A stretch of DNA of 64,000 nt from Synchiropus splendidus (GCF_027744825.2 NC_071334.1:32450937-32514936); one strand, 5' to 3'. Shown: positions 34,980 through 48,617, numbered from the stretch's first letter. A program made the numbers and translations. The notes: generated from the letters alone by a model not told the origin.

Positions 34980-37900
34980 TCATAACGTGCTGCTCTCCAG
35001 TTTGAGATCAACCTTCATTTTCTGTTTCTCCATCACTGCCTCCAACTCAGTGGCTCTGCGAGCATCCTGAGAGTAAAACAAGAAACAGTTTCTCATGAAT
35101 CCTGCAGTTGAATCTAAAGCTGCAGCAGCTTACCTCCAGCAGCGCTCGCTGCACGGTCAGCTGGCTGTAGACTCGGGCTCCCTCATCTGGAATCACCTCG
35201 CGTAGCTCATCCTTGTTGAGGGAGAAGAGCTGGGCGCCAGTCAGGACTCCCAGACAAGAAACCGTGCTGGAGAACACAGAAGCAATTATCATGGTGAAAC
35301 CACAGCTTTATGGAAATAAACGATAAGTAAACAATAAAGAGAGAAAAGATGCAATGGGCTGAATGTATTTCAATGTGTTGGCATGATGCGGCTGTGGACT
35401 ACATCTTATTTAATTTAGTCAATATTGTTTTTTATGAAGTAAAATTTCTTTTCAACTGGGAAACAATTACTTGGAAGGAACTTCCAGGATTGGTTTGAAA
35501 TGGGCTAATATTGAAGTGATTTTTCATCTGGAGTTTTACATGTTTCTTTCCTTTGTTTGCTCGGACTGACATCAAATGACATACGGAGCAAAATTATAAC
35601 TGCGACATTTGCAATTCTCAAAAGGTTTTTTTAAATTCAAGTTCTGGCATAGAAATTTAAATTTCACAAAAACTGGTCCAGGTCTGACAACAAAGAACAA
35701 TACAATGTACCGTATTACATGGCGAATCTATCTATCTATCAAAAGTGTCTGGTGAATAATAGTGTTACTGCGCAAAACACAAAGCAACATGGGAACAATG
35801 TAACATTTTGTCATTTATGATATTATAACTAACATGGCATGCCAGCTTTTCTTCGCTGGCCCGTGTATTGTCTGACCTCAGTTATTGCCACCTACTGTCC
35901 GATTGATCTGATTACGCAAAAAAAAAACCCCCATCAGACTATATAGATAAAAGATAAAATAAGTGTAGGGCAATAATGAGGTAAAGTGACTATAGTTTAG
36001 CTGAATACATTGTTCACACCTTCCACTGTGGGGTTTAAAAGTGTGGCAAAAAATGATTTCTAGTGCGGATGAAAGAGTGACTGTCCTCTTATCTTACCGT
36101 TCGTTGAAACCTTTCCCCTGAAGCCACTCGGCCACCTCCTCGGGAGGAGAGTGGTAGTCCAGAGGGACCGTGGTCTCCGATGATCTCGGGATGACCAGAG
36201 GCTTGTTCAGATTAGCCTTTCCATTGGTCAGCCTCTGGAGCAGCTCATCGTTCACCATCATGACTGTCACACATCAAAGGCACGCATCTAGAGTTGACTC
36301 TCTCTCAGCAAAAGGACCATGGCTAAACATGCCGTCTGATATCGGAGACTAACCCAATTGACGTTGCTGTAAAGTACACATATTAAATCCAAGTCTTTTT
36401 AAGCAGACTGCAAGAACGGCAAATATGTAAAGTTGAAATCAAATTTATAACTAAGCTGAAGCGCATAAAAACATCACAGAATGAGTCATGATTTAAAGCA
36501 ACCTACACACGGTGACTGCCACTTTTCAAAGACAAATCAAGAACCGTCGAGATGTTGACGTTATCATTTTCTCTTTTCTAGTTCTCTTTGACATGACAGT
36601 TAACAGAAGTCTATTGTTAGTGACAGGAAGTAACATTAAGGTTGCTGCATGCTGAGGCTCCTGTTGTCTCTTCTGGACCCACCTTTATCTGTTTCCTCTG
36701 CAGCAGGAGGCTGCAGGTTGTAGGCCGGTAAGCTGCGAGGGCGTTGAGGCGAAGAGGCCAATGGCAGAGTCGGAGGACTGGGCGGGACCACTGAGAGAGT
36801 CTTTGCTAGAGGAGGTGGAGCTGGGGCCTGCAGGAATGCGGAGGAGACGACCAACATCAGTGGAATTCACTCAGGTATGAATGAGTCACTCTACTGTTTC
36901 CGTGTGTGTCTCACACTCGGGGGTCGGCTGTTGGTGACGGGGCTGTCTACGTGAGCAAGAGGTTCCAGGATGTTGAAGGGAACGAAGCCGACCTGGTTGA
37001 AGCGGTTACGACACTTCCACCATCGCTTGGAGGATTCAATCACCTGTGCAGACGATAATTGCCGTGTTTTCAATACTTTCCTCATATCAAAATCAATAAG
37101 TGTCTTGTTAGAGCTAACTACGAGGAAGACCAGCTTCCTGAGGAGAAGACCGGCTGCTGCCCCTGCAGATCAGCAGTGGAAAATTTGGATCTTTTTAGGA
37201 GTGTGACATGTTAGTTTTGTTTTCTGTTAGATCTTAGATCTTTCTACAACAAAAATAAAACAAAATAATGAAATAAAATTCCATATTCTGTAGATGATTC
37301 ATATTTTTTTCTTTAAAATTCTAAACATTAGGTATTACATATTAAAAGCCCAATCTATCTATCTATATCGTAAATATATGATTTACTTTATTTCTAGTAA
37401 TTCATATGATCATGTTAACAGTTATAATGAGGCTATTTTAATCTATAGATATATCTATATATGTATGTAGATATTGCTATGGTTTACTTTGGCACCTTAG
37501 CTTATGGAACTTACAGGACCATAAATAAACTATGTTTGTCCTGCATACTGGCAGTATATTAGCCATTATAAAGTACTAGTTACTGTTTTGTTAAGCCTCA
37601 ACACCTGACCCTAAACAACTCTATGATTACAGATTATAAACAATGAAGGAGGAAGTTTATTGATGGCTAAGAAGTGTTCCTTGATTCTACGTTTCGTACC
37701 TCCAGTGTCTCGCCCTGTTGCACTGAGAGCTCGCTGCTGTTCCTGGCGATGAAGTCGTAACTGCAGGTGTAGAGTCTGTCTGGCTCTGGAGTGTTTGTTT
37801 TCCCGTCTCTGAGGACATCAGAAACACGCTGTCATGTTCAGATTCAACGGATGAATCAATCTTTGAGAAACTTACATGTGATCTAAGTGACTATCTGCTG

Positions 37901-40900
37901 GTGTAATGATCTGTGGTGGCTCTTGCTGCAAGGAAAAAAAAATGCCTTCATCACTTCATACAACAGTATCAGAAACACTCCTGTCACGAGGAGAAGAGCC
38001 GGTTCCCAAAACGTCACAGCGAGGTATTCCATACCTCTCGTTTTAGTTGTAGAGCTTCGTGTTTGTGTTGTGACTCGACGGGATCCTCCCAAACCTGCCC
38101 GTCTGCCCTCACAGCTTCTGGCTTCCAGCCATCCAAGAACACAGGCGTGTACGGTGCTACAGGCCCTCTGAGCTGAGAGCTGAGGCCGGGCAACCATTAG
38201 ACGTTAGACGTGACTCCCACAACTTGGATCTTCAGCAAGCGATGAGCATTGGTTCCGAATACTGACCGGGGCTGTGTCCAGTTAGGACCAAGAGATGTCC
38301 ACAGTTGTCGCTCTGCCTCGGTCAGATTGTCTTGCAGCAGCGTCACAGCAGAGGAGGTCATGGCAGGGCTGGACACGGACGCCCCCAGAGCAGGTCCACT
38401 TGTGGTGTTGACCATCTGTGGACACGCAGGCGGGATGACAATGTCCGATAAGTTTCAGAGCTGTAGCTGCCTCCGTATTTGTTGCTAAATGTTAAATTAG
38501 GTAAATGACATTGGTGCGCGTCCCCTCAACAAAAGCAGAGCAAACCAACACAGCACGTGTTTAGGAACTGCCTTGTGTAAATAGAGGAAGCCACAACATG
38601 ACTTAGCTGGCGGCTTGTATTATGGGTCGTGGTTCACCAGGCAATAAACCTTAATGCTTTCCCTGAAGTACCAATAAAATGGATGTGACTAAGACCCGTA
38701 CTTCCTTGTCACACGTTCACCACTGTCCTCAGCTGGGCGCGGAGCGTGAAACTCACCATGTGGAGGGGTTTGAACACGTGATGAACCAGTTCCTCTGATG
38801 AAGGGTTGGAAATGGTCGACTTCAAGCGAGCCTGAGACATAATACTTTGGTCAAACACTCATCGTGCCAGTGAGGGCTTGCGTTTTTATGGTCTGAATTG
38901 GTACACACCAGCAGGCTGAAGCAATATTTGAATTTCTGGAAGATATCAATAAACTCCGCTTCTGGTGGGGGGCGGGCCTTGGCTGTCAGTAGATCCTCTA
39001 TTGACAGGAAACAAAATTAAGATTAGACAATAATGACATGTTGACCCACTGCACTGAACCGCTGTCACACAAATCACAAAGTTCTAGTCAATATTGGGGT
39101 GAGAGTTGGTTTGCTCTCTCAGGTGAATGTCATTCAGTTGTTGTTTTGGGAAAAGCCTTGCAACCTTTCTGTCCACGACACACTGCAATGCAAATAAGGT
39201 TAGTTTTTCATGCTTTGAGGATGTGTGTGTTTATGACAACAATTTTGCTGCAGCCCTTGCAATGTCAGTGTCACACTGTACTCAGTTGAAGACAAATGTA
39301 CGACGACACAGACACAGTGTCACATTGAAGAAGAAGAGCATCTTTACGTAAGGCCTCAGTATTGTGCTGTGATTTCAGAGAAGTTGCTGGTTATCTTTTT
39401 AGTGCATGACTTTAATTTTATCTTAGTCTTACGTGATGTTTTACGAATAGTTTTTTTTTCAGTGGTTGAAGTACTTTATTTGAAGATTTCTTTTCAAAAG
39501 TGGTATTAAAAGATAAACAGAAATTTCTCAATGTATTAATATTTATCTAAAAAAATAAACAATACACTTTACTTTGTCTTTCATTGGAACGCTATTTATT
39601 CCATTCCTATGTATTCAGTTTCTATGTTAATTTCCCATGAATAATACTATTTTCTGCCAACTCGAGTTTCTCTTATATATCCAGTACGTTTCCAAATATA
39701 CGGATGCATTTAAAATCTGTGAAACCCACTCATGTTCAAATGAACTGGACTCTCTATTGAAGCCTCCAATATCTGTGCGGCCAAGGGCCACCACATGTCG
39801 ACCACCACACGTGTTCAAGATTCAGCCATCATCCAATTTTACTCCTCAATTTCACTCCACAGAGCAGCGCCCACAGCGATCATTCACAAGGCATATTCAC
39901 CCTCGGCTGCCTGCTTCTTGCTCTTCTTCTTCTTCTTCTTCCTCTGGCTGAGCATGGTGGCAGCCTCGGCGGTCTGCTGCAGCTTGGACATGAAACTCTC
40001 GATGTCGTCAAAGCAGTGATTGAGGATCCCCTGAGGTGCAGGAAAACCAGTTGGTCATGCAGTCGATTCTCAGCTGAACGTCTGTCGCCAGATGGACTGT
40101 CTTACCACTTCTCTTTCCGCTCGCAGGAAAGAAATATCTGGTCCTCCATTGGCTGTTGTTAGAGAGACGAGAGGATTCAGTTCAGTCATTTTCACTCATG
40201 GCCTTTGGTTTGTTCTGTTTAGATTCCCTGCACACACACACACACACACCCCTGCTCCCTCCTTCTTAAGCACACATAAGCACAAAGAAATCTCTATGCT
40301 TCACAGAGATTTGAATTCCATCCCCCTTTCACCTTTAAATCCATCTACTTTATTTATTTGATGTCAACACTGACCCTTTTGATGCTTTGTTGTAGCCGCC
40401 ACTTATACATGCCACATTCATCATAAATCCAGTTCACATCCAAAGACAAAAACACACATTTGAATCCAACTTATTATTCACTGTTTTTCCAAGCTGAAAC
40501 CAAAAGAAATAGTTTTGGGAAGCACCAAGCTAGGACGTCCAAGTTGTCTCCCATTTATCCAACACTGGATCATGGGGGCAGCAGTCAGAACCCATGAACA
40601 ACAAAGAGACAATCTCTCCTCCATTTCCTGCCTCTTTCGTCCGAACTGGACATCCACAGAACACCTGGCCCTGACCCATCCAAGACCAGGGGATCGACAA
40701 GCCTCCACCCTAAGGAGTCTCCAACGCTTCAGACATCTGTCTCTCACTAGCGAAGAGATCCTTCAGTGGATTTTATGTTACAGCCCAAAAGATATTCCAC
40801 TATTTTCCATCTAAGAAACATGGTCTCAGACTTAGAGAAGAACCACCTCATCTGCAGAAGGCAGATCCAAGATCCTGAGGCCACCAGGCGAAGAACCTCC

Positions 40901-43900
40901 TCCCTCTGGCTGTCTAAATGTCCGTCCATAAAACAGAAGGACATTTGTTTGTATTGTTTTTAGCTTGGAAAGGAATATTTAGACAACATGTTTTAAATGT
41001 TTCTACTTTCACTTACACTCTTATTTGTAGCAATTTGAATTAGAATTATGTGAAGTTGACAGTCATGTAACTTTGTATTGCCTGACCTTTCATTGTCTTT
41101 TTCCTGTTAATTTTGTTATGAATAAATGCTTTTACGTATCGCTACATTAATAGCTGCAGCTGAAGTCGACACTGTCTCGACTCGTTATAATGATAAACAC
41201 ATTGATGATCTGAAAAAGCTGTGTCACAATGTTATAAATCCATGTCAGGGAAGCTTCCAATCCAAATGGTTATTCCGTGTTTTTTTGACCACCAGATTAC
41301 AACAAGACTCAGGGCCAAGTGGAGCAATCCTGGTGTCTAACTTATCACAAGTCTTTGATCAGGTTTACCACAAAAGGTGGGAAATGACTCTCTGAGAATT
41401 GCTGCCAACAACTTCCCAATAGACAAGAGGTTCAGGATGAGATCAACCAGTTTACAAGCAGCTTCTTCTGGGTCCTACGATGCTTAAGATGGGACCTAAG
41501 ATCAATGACAATCTCTCACCCTCCCTAACGCATGACACTGCACCCAGTAGTTGGTGAGATAAAAAATAGGCAAGAAAAGCAAGATGTTAAAACAAAAGCT
41601 CTTGAAACACTATTTCAGTCTTTAAACGTGCTGTAAATGATCATGTTATGATGCTCTTTATGTGACAGAAAAATGGCAGGAACAGATAAGGACACACTTT
41701 ACAAGATAGTGGAAGAGAGTTGATGTATGGTTTAGACACAAAAAGACTGGTGAAGACGCTGAGGCTTCTTAAGGAGTGGCTGGGAAGGACTAGATTAGAA
41801 ATGCGTTTTGCTCATGTTGAAGGGTTTGGAGACCAAGTTAGGAAGGCCAGATGGCTGGGTCGTGCGCAGGGAAGACACAGTGTTGGAAGAATTGGAAATA
41901 GAATGAAAGAAGAGGAAGACAACCACTGAGGTTCACGGATGTGAAAAAGGAGAACATGAAGAGGAATGGTGTGGCCAGGTAGATAGGTTCAGGTGGAGGA
42001 GGCCAACTTGCTGTGGAAACCCCTGAGAGGAAATACGACTGGTTGAAGAAGAAGTGATCTGTCAATAGTACTGTAGTTCCCATTATGAGTCATCTTTTAT
42101 GAAGTACTAGATGAACTTGCAATCACTACTGTGGACATAGTGCTGTTCATATTCCTTACCTCTGAGGCCGGGGTACGGAGGGGGGTTAACTGGTGGAGGA
42201 TTGGGAGCATGTGGGATTGGTGGACTTGGGATATTGTAAGGATCCATGATCTCTGCTGGAGGGAGCCTGGAAGACAGGAAGAGTTTTTCCTCCTTGAGTT
42301 GCTGGAAGTGGTTGGTAACACCCTTCAGTGTGGAGTCATTTGCAAGGTGTCATTTGACTGCCAGATTCTCATGGCACCAGCGAGTTTAAGAGGCGGATCA
42401 CATCCAAATTAGAGAGGACATGTATAATGTTACGGTTAAATGTAAAATGACGGGAATGAAAAAGACTAAATCTAAATGGTGAAAACCCTATCACAAAAGA
42501 CTTTGTCTGTTTGAGTGGCAAAAAAAAAAGCTTTTTCTTTGAGTTATAAAGATTTGAATCTGAGGTGAGAAACATTACTGTGACAGAATAAACTAGTAGA
42601 TTAAACATGAAAGAGAGGACACTATCAATTAATATATCAACATTAAAATGTTTCTTTCTTGCCGGCAAATAAATGACAAAGTTTTAATAAATGAATTATA
42701 AATAAATGTACAACTAAACAGAGAAGTAAAAGAGCAAATCTCCCAATCCATGGAAAGCCATGACCTTCAAACTCTTGACTGAATCATAGCATAATAATGG
42801 GCACAGTGGAAATATGTATATATATATACAAACACAAATTTTAGTAGGTCAGATTAGAAAGTGAATTTGATTAAAAAAAAGGCCTATTTAATCCTCTTCA
42901 GTTTAAAAAGGTGCCAAAATATAATGCATCATGAATATTATAATTCAACCTCACGTACACCGACAGATTATGCGGGCAAGACAATAAGTGCTCACCCGCT
43001 CCTGCTATTCCTCTAATCTTAATGGAATTAACTAAACTGGCTTCACTCATAACGAAACAGCAGCTGTCAAATAGACCCACCAGCTGTTTTGGAGAACCAC
43101 AAGCAGCTTTGCTAATTCATCACCTCTTGAGATTAAAAGGCTCCAATAGATCTATAGGAAATGAACTTAATCTGCCCTCAAGTGTCGACTGGCTGCTATC
43201 AAGTATGATCAAAAACAAACAGAAAAAGGTCTTACCACATTAATCTGCCCTTCACAAAAACAGTTCAATCCAGAGTGAGTCTGCGTTCGACATCCCTGCT
43301 GGTCTCTATGTGCTTGCCCTCACAATGCTGTTGTTATCTCTGTCACGCCTTCTCAAGTTATGTGGGAACCGGTGAAACAGGTCGGTCTCTCTCGGGCTGT
43401 TTACACTGCCGTCCCTGTCTTGCTAAGTCAGTCAGGTGGATGTTGAATCTACAAGCTGCTGTGATTCTGTGGGCGACGTCACTCGGCCTCATGGACTAGG
43501 GGTTTGATATTGTCTCATGGTAACTGCCAAAGCATTGCCTGGAACTTTCCCAACATGATGTTAGATAAGGTTTTTCTTTTTTTCTTCTTACATTGTCTTT
43601 TTACTTTTTTTAAATTTCTTATTACCAGTACGTTTTAAAATACCAAAACACATTTGCCAGGTATTAAACTGCAACTTCATCATTTTTATATGTTTGGAAT
43701 TGAAGGGAAAATGCCGCTAGATTCTGGGCTGTCATGATGAATGGTCAATTTTAACGCAACTTTCAACTTCCTTTTCACTCATCAATGAAATGAAAAAAAG
43801 CATAAATAAAATGAATGATGTTTATCTTTGAATTGAAATGCAGTTCTAATCTTGAACTGTGTGTGTGAACCGTGCATTATTCCTCGACAGTGTCATCCCT

Positions 43901-46569
43901 CCTACCTCAGAGGATCAGGCATCTGTTTGGCCCGGCCGCTTGCCGAACCCGAAACCGTCCGTGTGATGTCGTCACAGATGTGTTCGGCCTGGAAGAGTCA
44001 CAGAGCAGCAGCGCTCGTAAAACCTGACAGTTCAAACACTGAGTCAGTGGCTCACCTTCACTGTTTCACAACTGAAGAAGTGAATATCCGGCTTGGTCTG
44101 ATTGACTGCCTGACAGACGAGCAGCAGGAGGGAAGGGAAGTGTTTCTCTGTCGTGATGGACTCACAGCGGAAGATGGATTTGAGAGCGTATCTCTCCAGT
44201 TCATCCTAAACGGACAGAGTTCGAGAGCATCGTTGTTTGGAGAGCATTTCCATCATGTGGTAGCAAGGAACAAGACAAGAGGTCACAGTCAGAAATGTGG
44301 TGCAACAAGGGTCATTTCTTAGATTTTATCTGTTAAATTACACATTTAAATACAATTTCTTCTGAGTATTATCAGCAACTCGGCAAGTTTTTATGACAGC
44401 AACAAAGATATTCAACTTGTTTAATGTTTTCTTTCCCAGATAAATATTTTCACTATCAAAAGTAATCATGATTATTTTTATGGTCAAGAGTGTCAGGGGC
44501 CAAAACTGTGTCAAACTAAATCTGTATTTATTGAAGGGGAAACAGCATCTCATATCACACACTTCCTGATCATTTTTTTGCACGACATCATCACAGACTC
44601 CGCCCAGTCACAACACAAGAAACAACCCCTTGCTAGCCAGGGAACATACAGTCGAATGGCAGAGGGTGGATACAATTTGGACTGCACTTTAATTCAGTAC
44701 TCAGTTTGATTTTGATATTTTGATATTGATATTTATGTATTTAAAGCTCCAGACGGTGACGCACAATGGCCTTGGCGGGCCAGAGTTGGACTTGAGTTTG
44801 CCGTGTGTTTTGGTTCACTGGTCTTTAAATGGAATACAATTCTTGTATTGAATGGGGAGAAAAAAATAACATCTAATTCAGTGATTCTTAACCATAGGGC
44901 CGGGGCCTTTGATTGGGCCGTGAGTGCCTCCTTGAGGGCCACTAAAAGTTGTTTTGTTTTACACCTTTGGACCGTGAGGGCCATGACACGCTCATTTGAA
45001 ATACCACATTAGCCACGTATGGTGGCAGTAGTGTGTCACTGAATTGACTTGACAGCTGCAAACCTGTGATAGCTAACAACAAAGGAGTTCTTGAAAAGGA
45101 AAAATGATAAAGAAAGCTATGTTGTCCCCACAACTGTTCGTGAAAGCACCTGTCGAAGCAGTTTTGAAAATTATTTTTATGGTGATATTTTCATTTACTC
45201 TTTACTTATATCTTCTTTGGAGTTTGTATAAGATATATTTTTTTTATTTTATGATATTTAGACACATTATATTTATTTTATTCACAATTGTATTCAGTTT
45301 TTCAACAACAGTTTGCATCAAGTAGATAGATATTTTTTGTTTTGTAAACTTGATGAACACGACTTGCGCCTGGTTCTGCTGGCCTTTCGGTGACAAATAA
45401 ATATATTTGCGATGATCACATGGTTCCATGTCATTTCGCAAGGTTTTGCTTTGTTTGTTATTGACCACAAATGAAATTGACAGTAATTAATCACTTCTAT
45501 TGAAATGCCCTAGGCCCATTGGTTCTGGGAAAGGTGGGCCCCGAGATCAGAAAGGTTAAGAACCCCTGATTTCATTCATTCACAATAGTCAAAAATGGAG
45601 TCCCGTGGTTGAAGATGGAATCAAACCTATGATCTCCTTGCTGTGAGGCTGTTGTCTGAAAGAATTATTATCATTTCTGGACTATTGGTGGCTACTTTTT
45701 TCTTGCGGTCGGAATGCTGTGCCTTATACAGTACAACGATGTGGCGAATATATGGAATTTTACAGGCTAAAGAGTGTCATGCTGTCAAATATTGAGCCTC
45801 GTCACATCCAATCGATTAAATCACAGGTGTTTTATTGACTTTAAATGTTTCAAAATGCCTTGTTTTCGTCCGGGTGTCCGCTGCTCTGCCAACAGAGCCG
45901 ATCTCCTGGAGGACTGAAGACAAGAAGAAGCAGCTGAGACTGGCTGTGGTGTCAGAACTTGAGACTCGCGGGTGAAAACAGCACATTTTGAGCGCTTTAA
46001 TGTGAATAAAAGATATGAGGAGTTCATGATTCAAGTTCAGAACATTGTCGACTTTGTTTCATGAGTCGGTCTCGATGCTGGACCCTGTTTTCAAAAGTAG
46101 TTTAGAAGTGATCCTCATGCATTTTTAAGCACCTCCGCCACTTATAGACGGCTGCAGCTAGTATTGCGGTGCGCCCCACAGTCCGGAATTTACAGTAGTT
46201 ATGCTCCTAATTTTGCATCTATATATTTTAATAATTCAGAATTTATCTTTACATTATAGCTGTACAGGGATTGTTCAAGCATTTGCTTTACAAATACAGC
46301 TTCAACAATTGCTCAAAGAGCTCTAGTTTCTTATTTATGCTGTTGCTTGAAGACCTTTCCAAAAGAGTTCATTCTAAACATAAAAATGCCCATCATGGAC
46401 CTCTCCTCACCTGGCTCTGAAAATCTCGCAGTAGAACAGCGTATGAGTTGACGTCCAGAATCATCTGCTGAATCCATAACTTCTTGTTGTTAGCCAGGTA
46501 GGTTAGGCGTGCCTGGGCCTCCTCCACGCTCTGGACCTCCCCTCCTTGGAGGGAGAAGGTCAGAAGGTG
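34980..46569 (-). CDS. eps8l1: EPS8-like protein 1, 17 exons, N-terminal exon(s) missing
   Basis: EPS8-family adaptors link receptor tyrosine kinases to Rac and actin through ABI1 and SOS1. Minus-strand exons: 46569-46411, 44205-44056, 43988-43906, 42266-42160, 40152-40106, 40030-39901, 38997-38909, 38831-38757, 38415-38267, 38167-38035, 37925-37876, 37808-37700, 37043-36915, 36827-36683, 36263-36098, 35266-35134, 35066-34980. This gives 646 codons plus stop, all in phase. Order: PTB domain ([12 protein letters not shown] to FFSCETVK), a proline-rich linker, [17 protein letters not shown], a helical block, an SH3 domain split between exons ([38 protein letters not shown]), a proline-rich stretch, and a SAM-like effector end ([17 protein letters not shown]). 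The C-terminus [13 protein letters not shown] favours EPS8L1 over EPS8, EPS8L2 and EPS8L3. Human EPS8L1 is about 723 aa; the first part before the PTB is not found with confidence. Confidence 0.93.
35733..35745. repeat. Short (ATCT)n microsatellite
   Basis: Three to four ATCT units in an EPS8L1 intron (35267-36097). The rest of that intron is AT-rich with nothing recognised. Confidence 0.6.
40231..40249. repeat. (CA)n microsatellite
   Basis: About nine CA units, in the EPS8L1 intron 40153-42159. Confidence 0.9.
41700..42055 (+). mobile_element. Remnant of the 3' end of a non-LTR retrotransposon (LINE)
   Basis: The words gattagaaatg, gttgaagggtttggagacc, gtgcgcagggaagac, gatgtg and tgtggaaacccctgagagg occur in the order found at the 3' end of an abundant fish LINE, where the peptide is the C-terminal tail of the reverse transcriptase ORF and the element ends shortly after tgtggcgacccct. 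Here it is degraded, with frameshifts and small insertions. It lies on the opposite strand to EPS8L1, in an intron. The exact clade (RTE, L2 or other) is not decided. Confidence 0.6.
42267..43905. other. EPS8L1 intron without recognised features
   Basis: AT-rich, with poly-A/poly-T runs and a short tatatata stretch near 42820. Open frames here (for example 43275-43499) show no family resemblance. Confidence 0.5.
44879..45568. mobile_element. hAT-like non-autonomous element in EPS8L1 intron
   Basis: The left terminus reads cagtgattcttaaccatagg; the complement of the right terminus reads caggggttcttaacctttct. Thirteen of the first fifteen bases match. Both ends then continue with a cggggcc-type word. 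The 8-bp flanks are atctaatt and atttcatt (6 of 8 identical), which fits a decayed 8-bp hAT target duplication. About 690 bp, no transposase frame. Confidence 0.8.
45673..46197. mobile_element. MITE-like repeat, family A, copy with both ends
   Basis: The left end reads ctggactattggtggctac; the right end reads ccacagtccggaatttacagta, whose complement is tactgtaaattccggactg, like the left end of the copies at 6796 and 59997. The interior (aatgtgaataaaagatatg; tttcatgagtcgg) is shared with 13130-13285. It lies in an EPS8L1 intron. Confidence 0.7.
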
Positions 46570-47449
46570 CTATGGACACAGAGGAAACCTCCAGTTACAT
46601 TAGGTTATTTTTTATTTCTCACTGCTGTGTGAAGACAATGCTTACATTGACCAGATACTGCGCACCGTTGGTCATCATTCATCCACTGCTCCCTGCTTTT
46701 ATCTGCTGGCTTGAGAAAACATGAGGATGAATGCAACAATGTCCGCTGATATTTGATTTGGAGGTGGAATATAAGGGTGTGGTGAAAATGAGTCATAATC
46801 ATGCATCCATGACTCGGCAACACTACAGCCCTGGAGTCTTGTATCAATGAGATTAGAATGACATCTTTGACATTCCTTTGAATATTTCTAGGATATGAAA
46901 CATCACAACACAGATTGGCGCCACATAGTCTTCTATAAATGATTTAAAAAAAAATCTGATTTCTCGATTTGGTATCCTAAAGACATGTGTTTCAGCTTTC
47001 TTAAAACTTTGTCGGGTGAGTTATACTTCTATCTTTTCAACTTGATTTTAATTGTCAACCATCTTCTCATCCTTTGAAACGTAACACTGAGTTTCATTCC
47101 TGACTGAGCTTTTTTTCCAGAAAGCTGAAAATGAGAGTATCAAGACCACACGTGGGTTCCTCCCTGAGCTGTCTCAGCCAGTGTCTATTGTCATTCATAG
47201 TTTTACGAGTCTCGCTCAAGTGCAACTCTCACCTAGTCCTGATTCAGTCCCTGTGGAAGTCAGCCACCAAACCAGTCCGACCACAGTGTAATGTATTCAA
47301 TCGCTGAGCTCCCCGCAGACCATCAATACTGGAGTCACTGGTATCAGTTGTGGACACAGTATCATTCACACCTGGCCGTGTTAAACTTGCACTGGAAGTG
47401 AAGTTGGTGTGGTGTTGTAAATGCTATTGAGTTTCATAGCTTTCATCAT

Positions 47450-48065
47450 TCATTGTACTACTGTAGAACCTTTCTGCTATTATTGCTCTCTTGCTCTTCT
47501 ACTCATACTACTACAGTACTAGTACAACAACAACTTCAAATACCACTGCTTCTGCTCATTGTGTTACTACTGCTGAAACTACTGCAAGTGCCAACAGTTA
47601 ATTTGATTATAATGACTATTAATAACATTATATTACTGCCTTGCCTGCTACTTGTAAAATACACACCTCCAACGCCAGTACTACTCCTTCTCCTCCTCCT
47701 AGTAAGATGCACTAGCACAACATGCCTTACTTATTACACTGCCAAAAACTGCTGCTATAGTCTCTTGCTACTATTAAAGACTGTAAAACGACTCGTGCTC
47801 TACTCCGAAAACAAATGCTAATAGTGTCTCTATTGCTTTTAGTGGCAGTATTATCAGTCCTTTTTCTCTACCACAGACCTGAAACAGTTACCACAATCAT
47901 GTAAAGGAACTACACACCGCACTGAAAGACACTGTTACTAACAAATACCTCTAAATCTTCTGCTATTACAACAACTTGAACAAGTACTACAACTTCTTCA
48001 ATAACAACATGCCATACACAAAATGTTACTTTTGCAGTACCACTGTTTCTCATACTCAAAATAAT
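47450..48065. repeat. Degenerate trinucleotide-repeat tract (ACT/CTG-like)
   Basis: About 600 bases in which actactac, ctgct, tacaacaac and cctcctcct words alternate with little else. The bias towards three-base periodicity produces long open frames (Leu-rich on +, Ser/Arg-rich on -) that are not genes. It reads as an old, diverged microsatellite upstream of the last identified EPS8L1 PTB exon. Confidence 0.6.
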
Positions 48066-48261
48066 AATCATGCCTGTGGTGAAGAGACTTTAATCCCCAG
48101 TTCCTGACATAAGCAGCTGGATTTACATTATAAAACAAACCAGTAGTATTTTTCCCCAAAAAGTGTCCTCACAAAAGAGCCAGTGCTCATATTTGTTTTG
48201 GCTATTAATGGAGACAGCTGCTGGAGTTGAAGCAATCATCAGGAAAATGTTAAAAGTACTC

Positions 48262-48349
48262 ACCGATGTCGACTGCTCGTTCAGCTGTGTTTTGATAAGT
48301 CTCAGCGTAGCAACAGGTATGTCACTCCTCACTGCCTCACTCTTGGTAA
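48262..48349 (-). other. Candidate upstream exon of EPS8L1
   Basis: On the minus strand an open frame ending KTQLNEQSTS runs into a good donor (gtgagtac, complement of gtactcac). Its phase (0) agrees with the start of the PTB exon at 46569. The peptide does not resemble the expected residues just before the PTB domain, and no ATG is present, so this may be a noncoding or alternative exon, or chance. Confidence 0.25.
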
Positions 48350-48617
48350 TGAGAGATTGTCCTCACAGATTAGAGGTGTGGCAGTGAACGCTCCCGCCCT
48401 GAGGACCACCCACTCTCTGCTCCCAGATACTGACAGCAGGCGGAGAATACCCAGAGATTCAGATCACAAGTACTGATGACCTCATCTGTTCAACTACTTC
48501 AGATACTCAATGTTCTGTGATTTCCTCTTGTACTTTTTCCTCAATGTAGCTGCTGTAACTGGAGCTAGTTGTGAAGAGTGAAATAAGCCTAGCCAAACTG
48601 CATAATGTTAATGTATT

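Noticed and set aside
40478..40963. Open frames on both strands in the EPS8L1 intron
   Set aside because: No family resemblance; possibly an old retroelement fragment, but I could not identify words that support this.
43852..44322. 156-codon plus-strand frame
   Set aside because: It overlies two EPS8L1 PTB-region exons on the minus strand and spans their intron; the minus-strand reading is the conserved one.
47453..47821. 122-codon leucine-rich frame on the plus strand
   Set aside because: It arises from the decayed triplet-repeat tract; composition is low-complexity and no splice or start context supports it.
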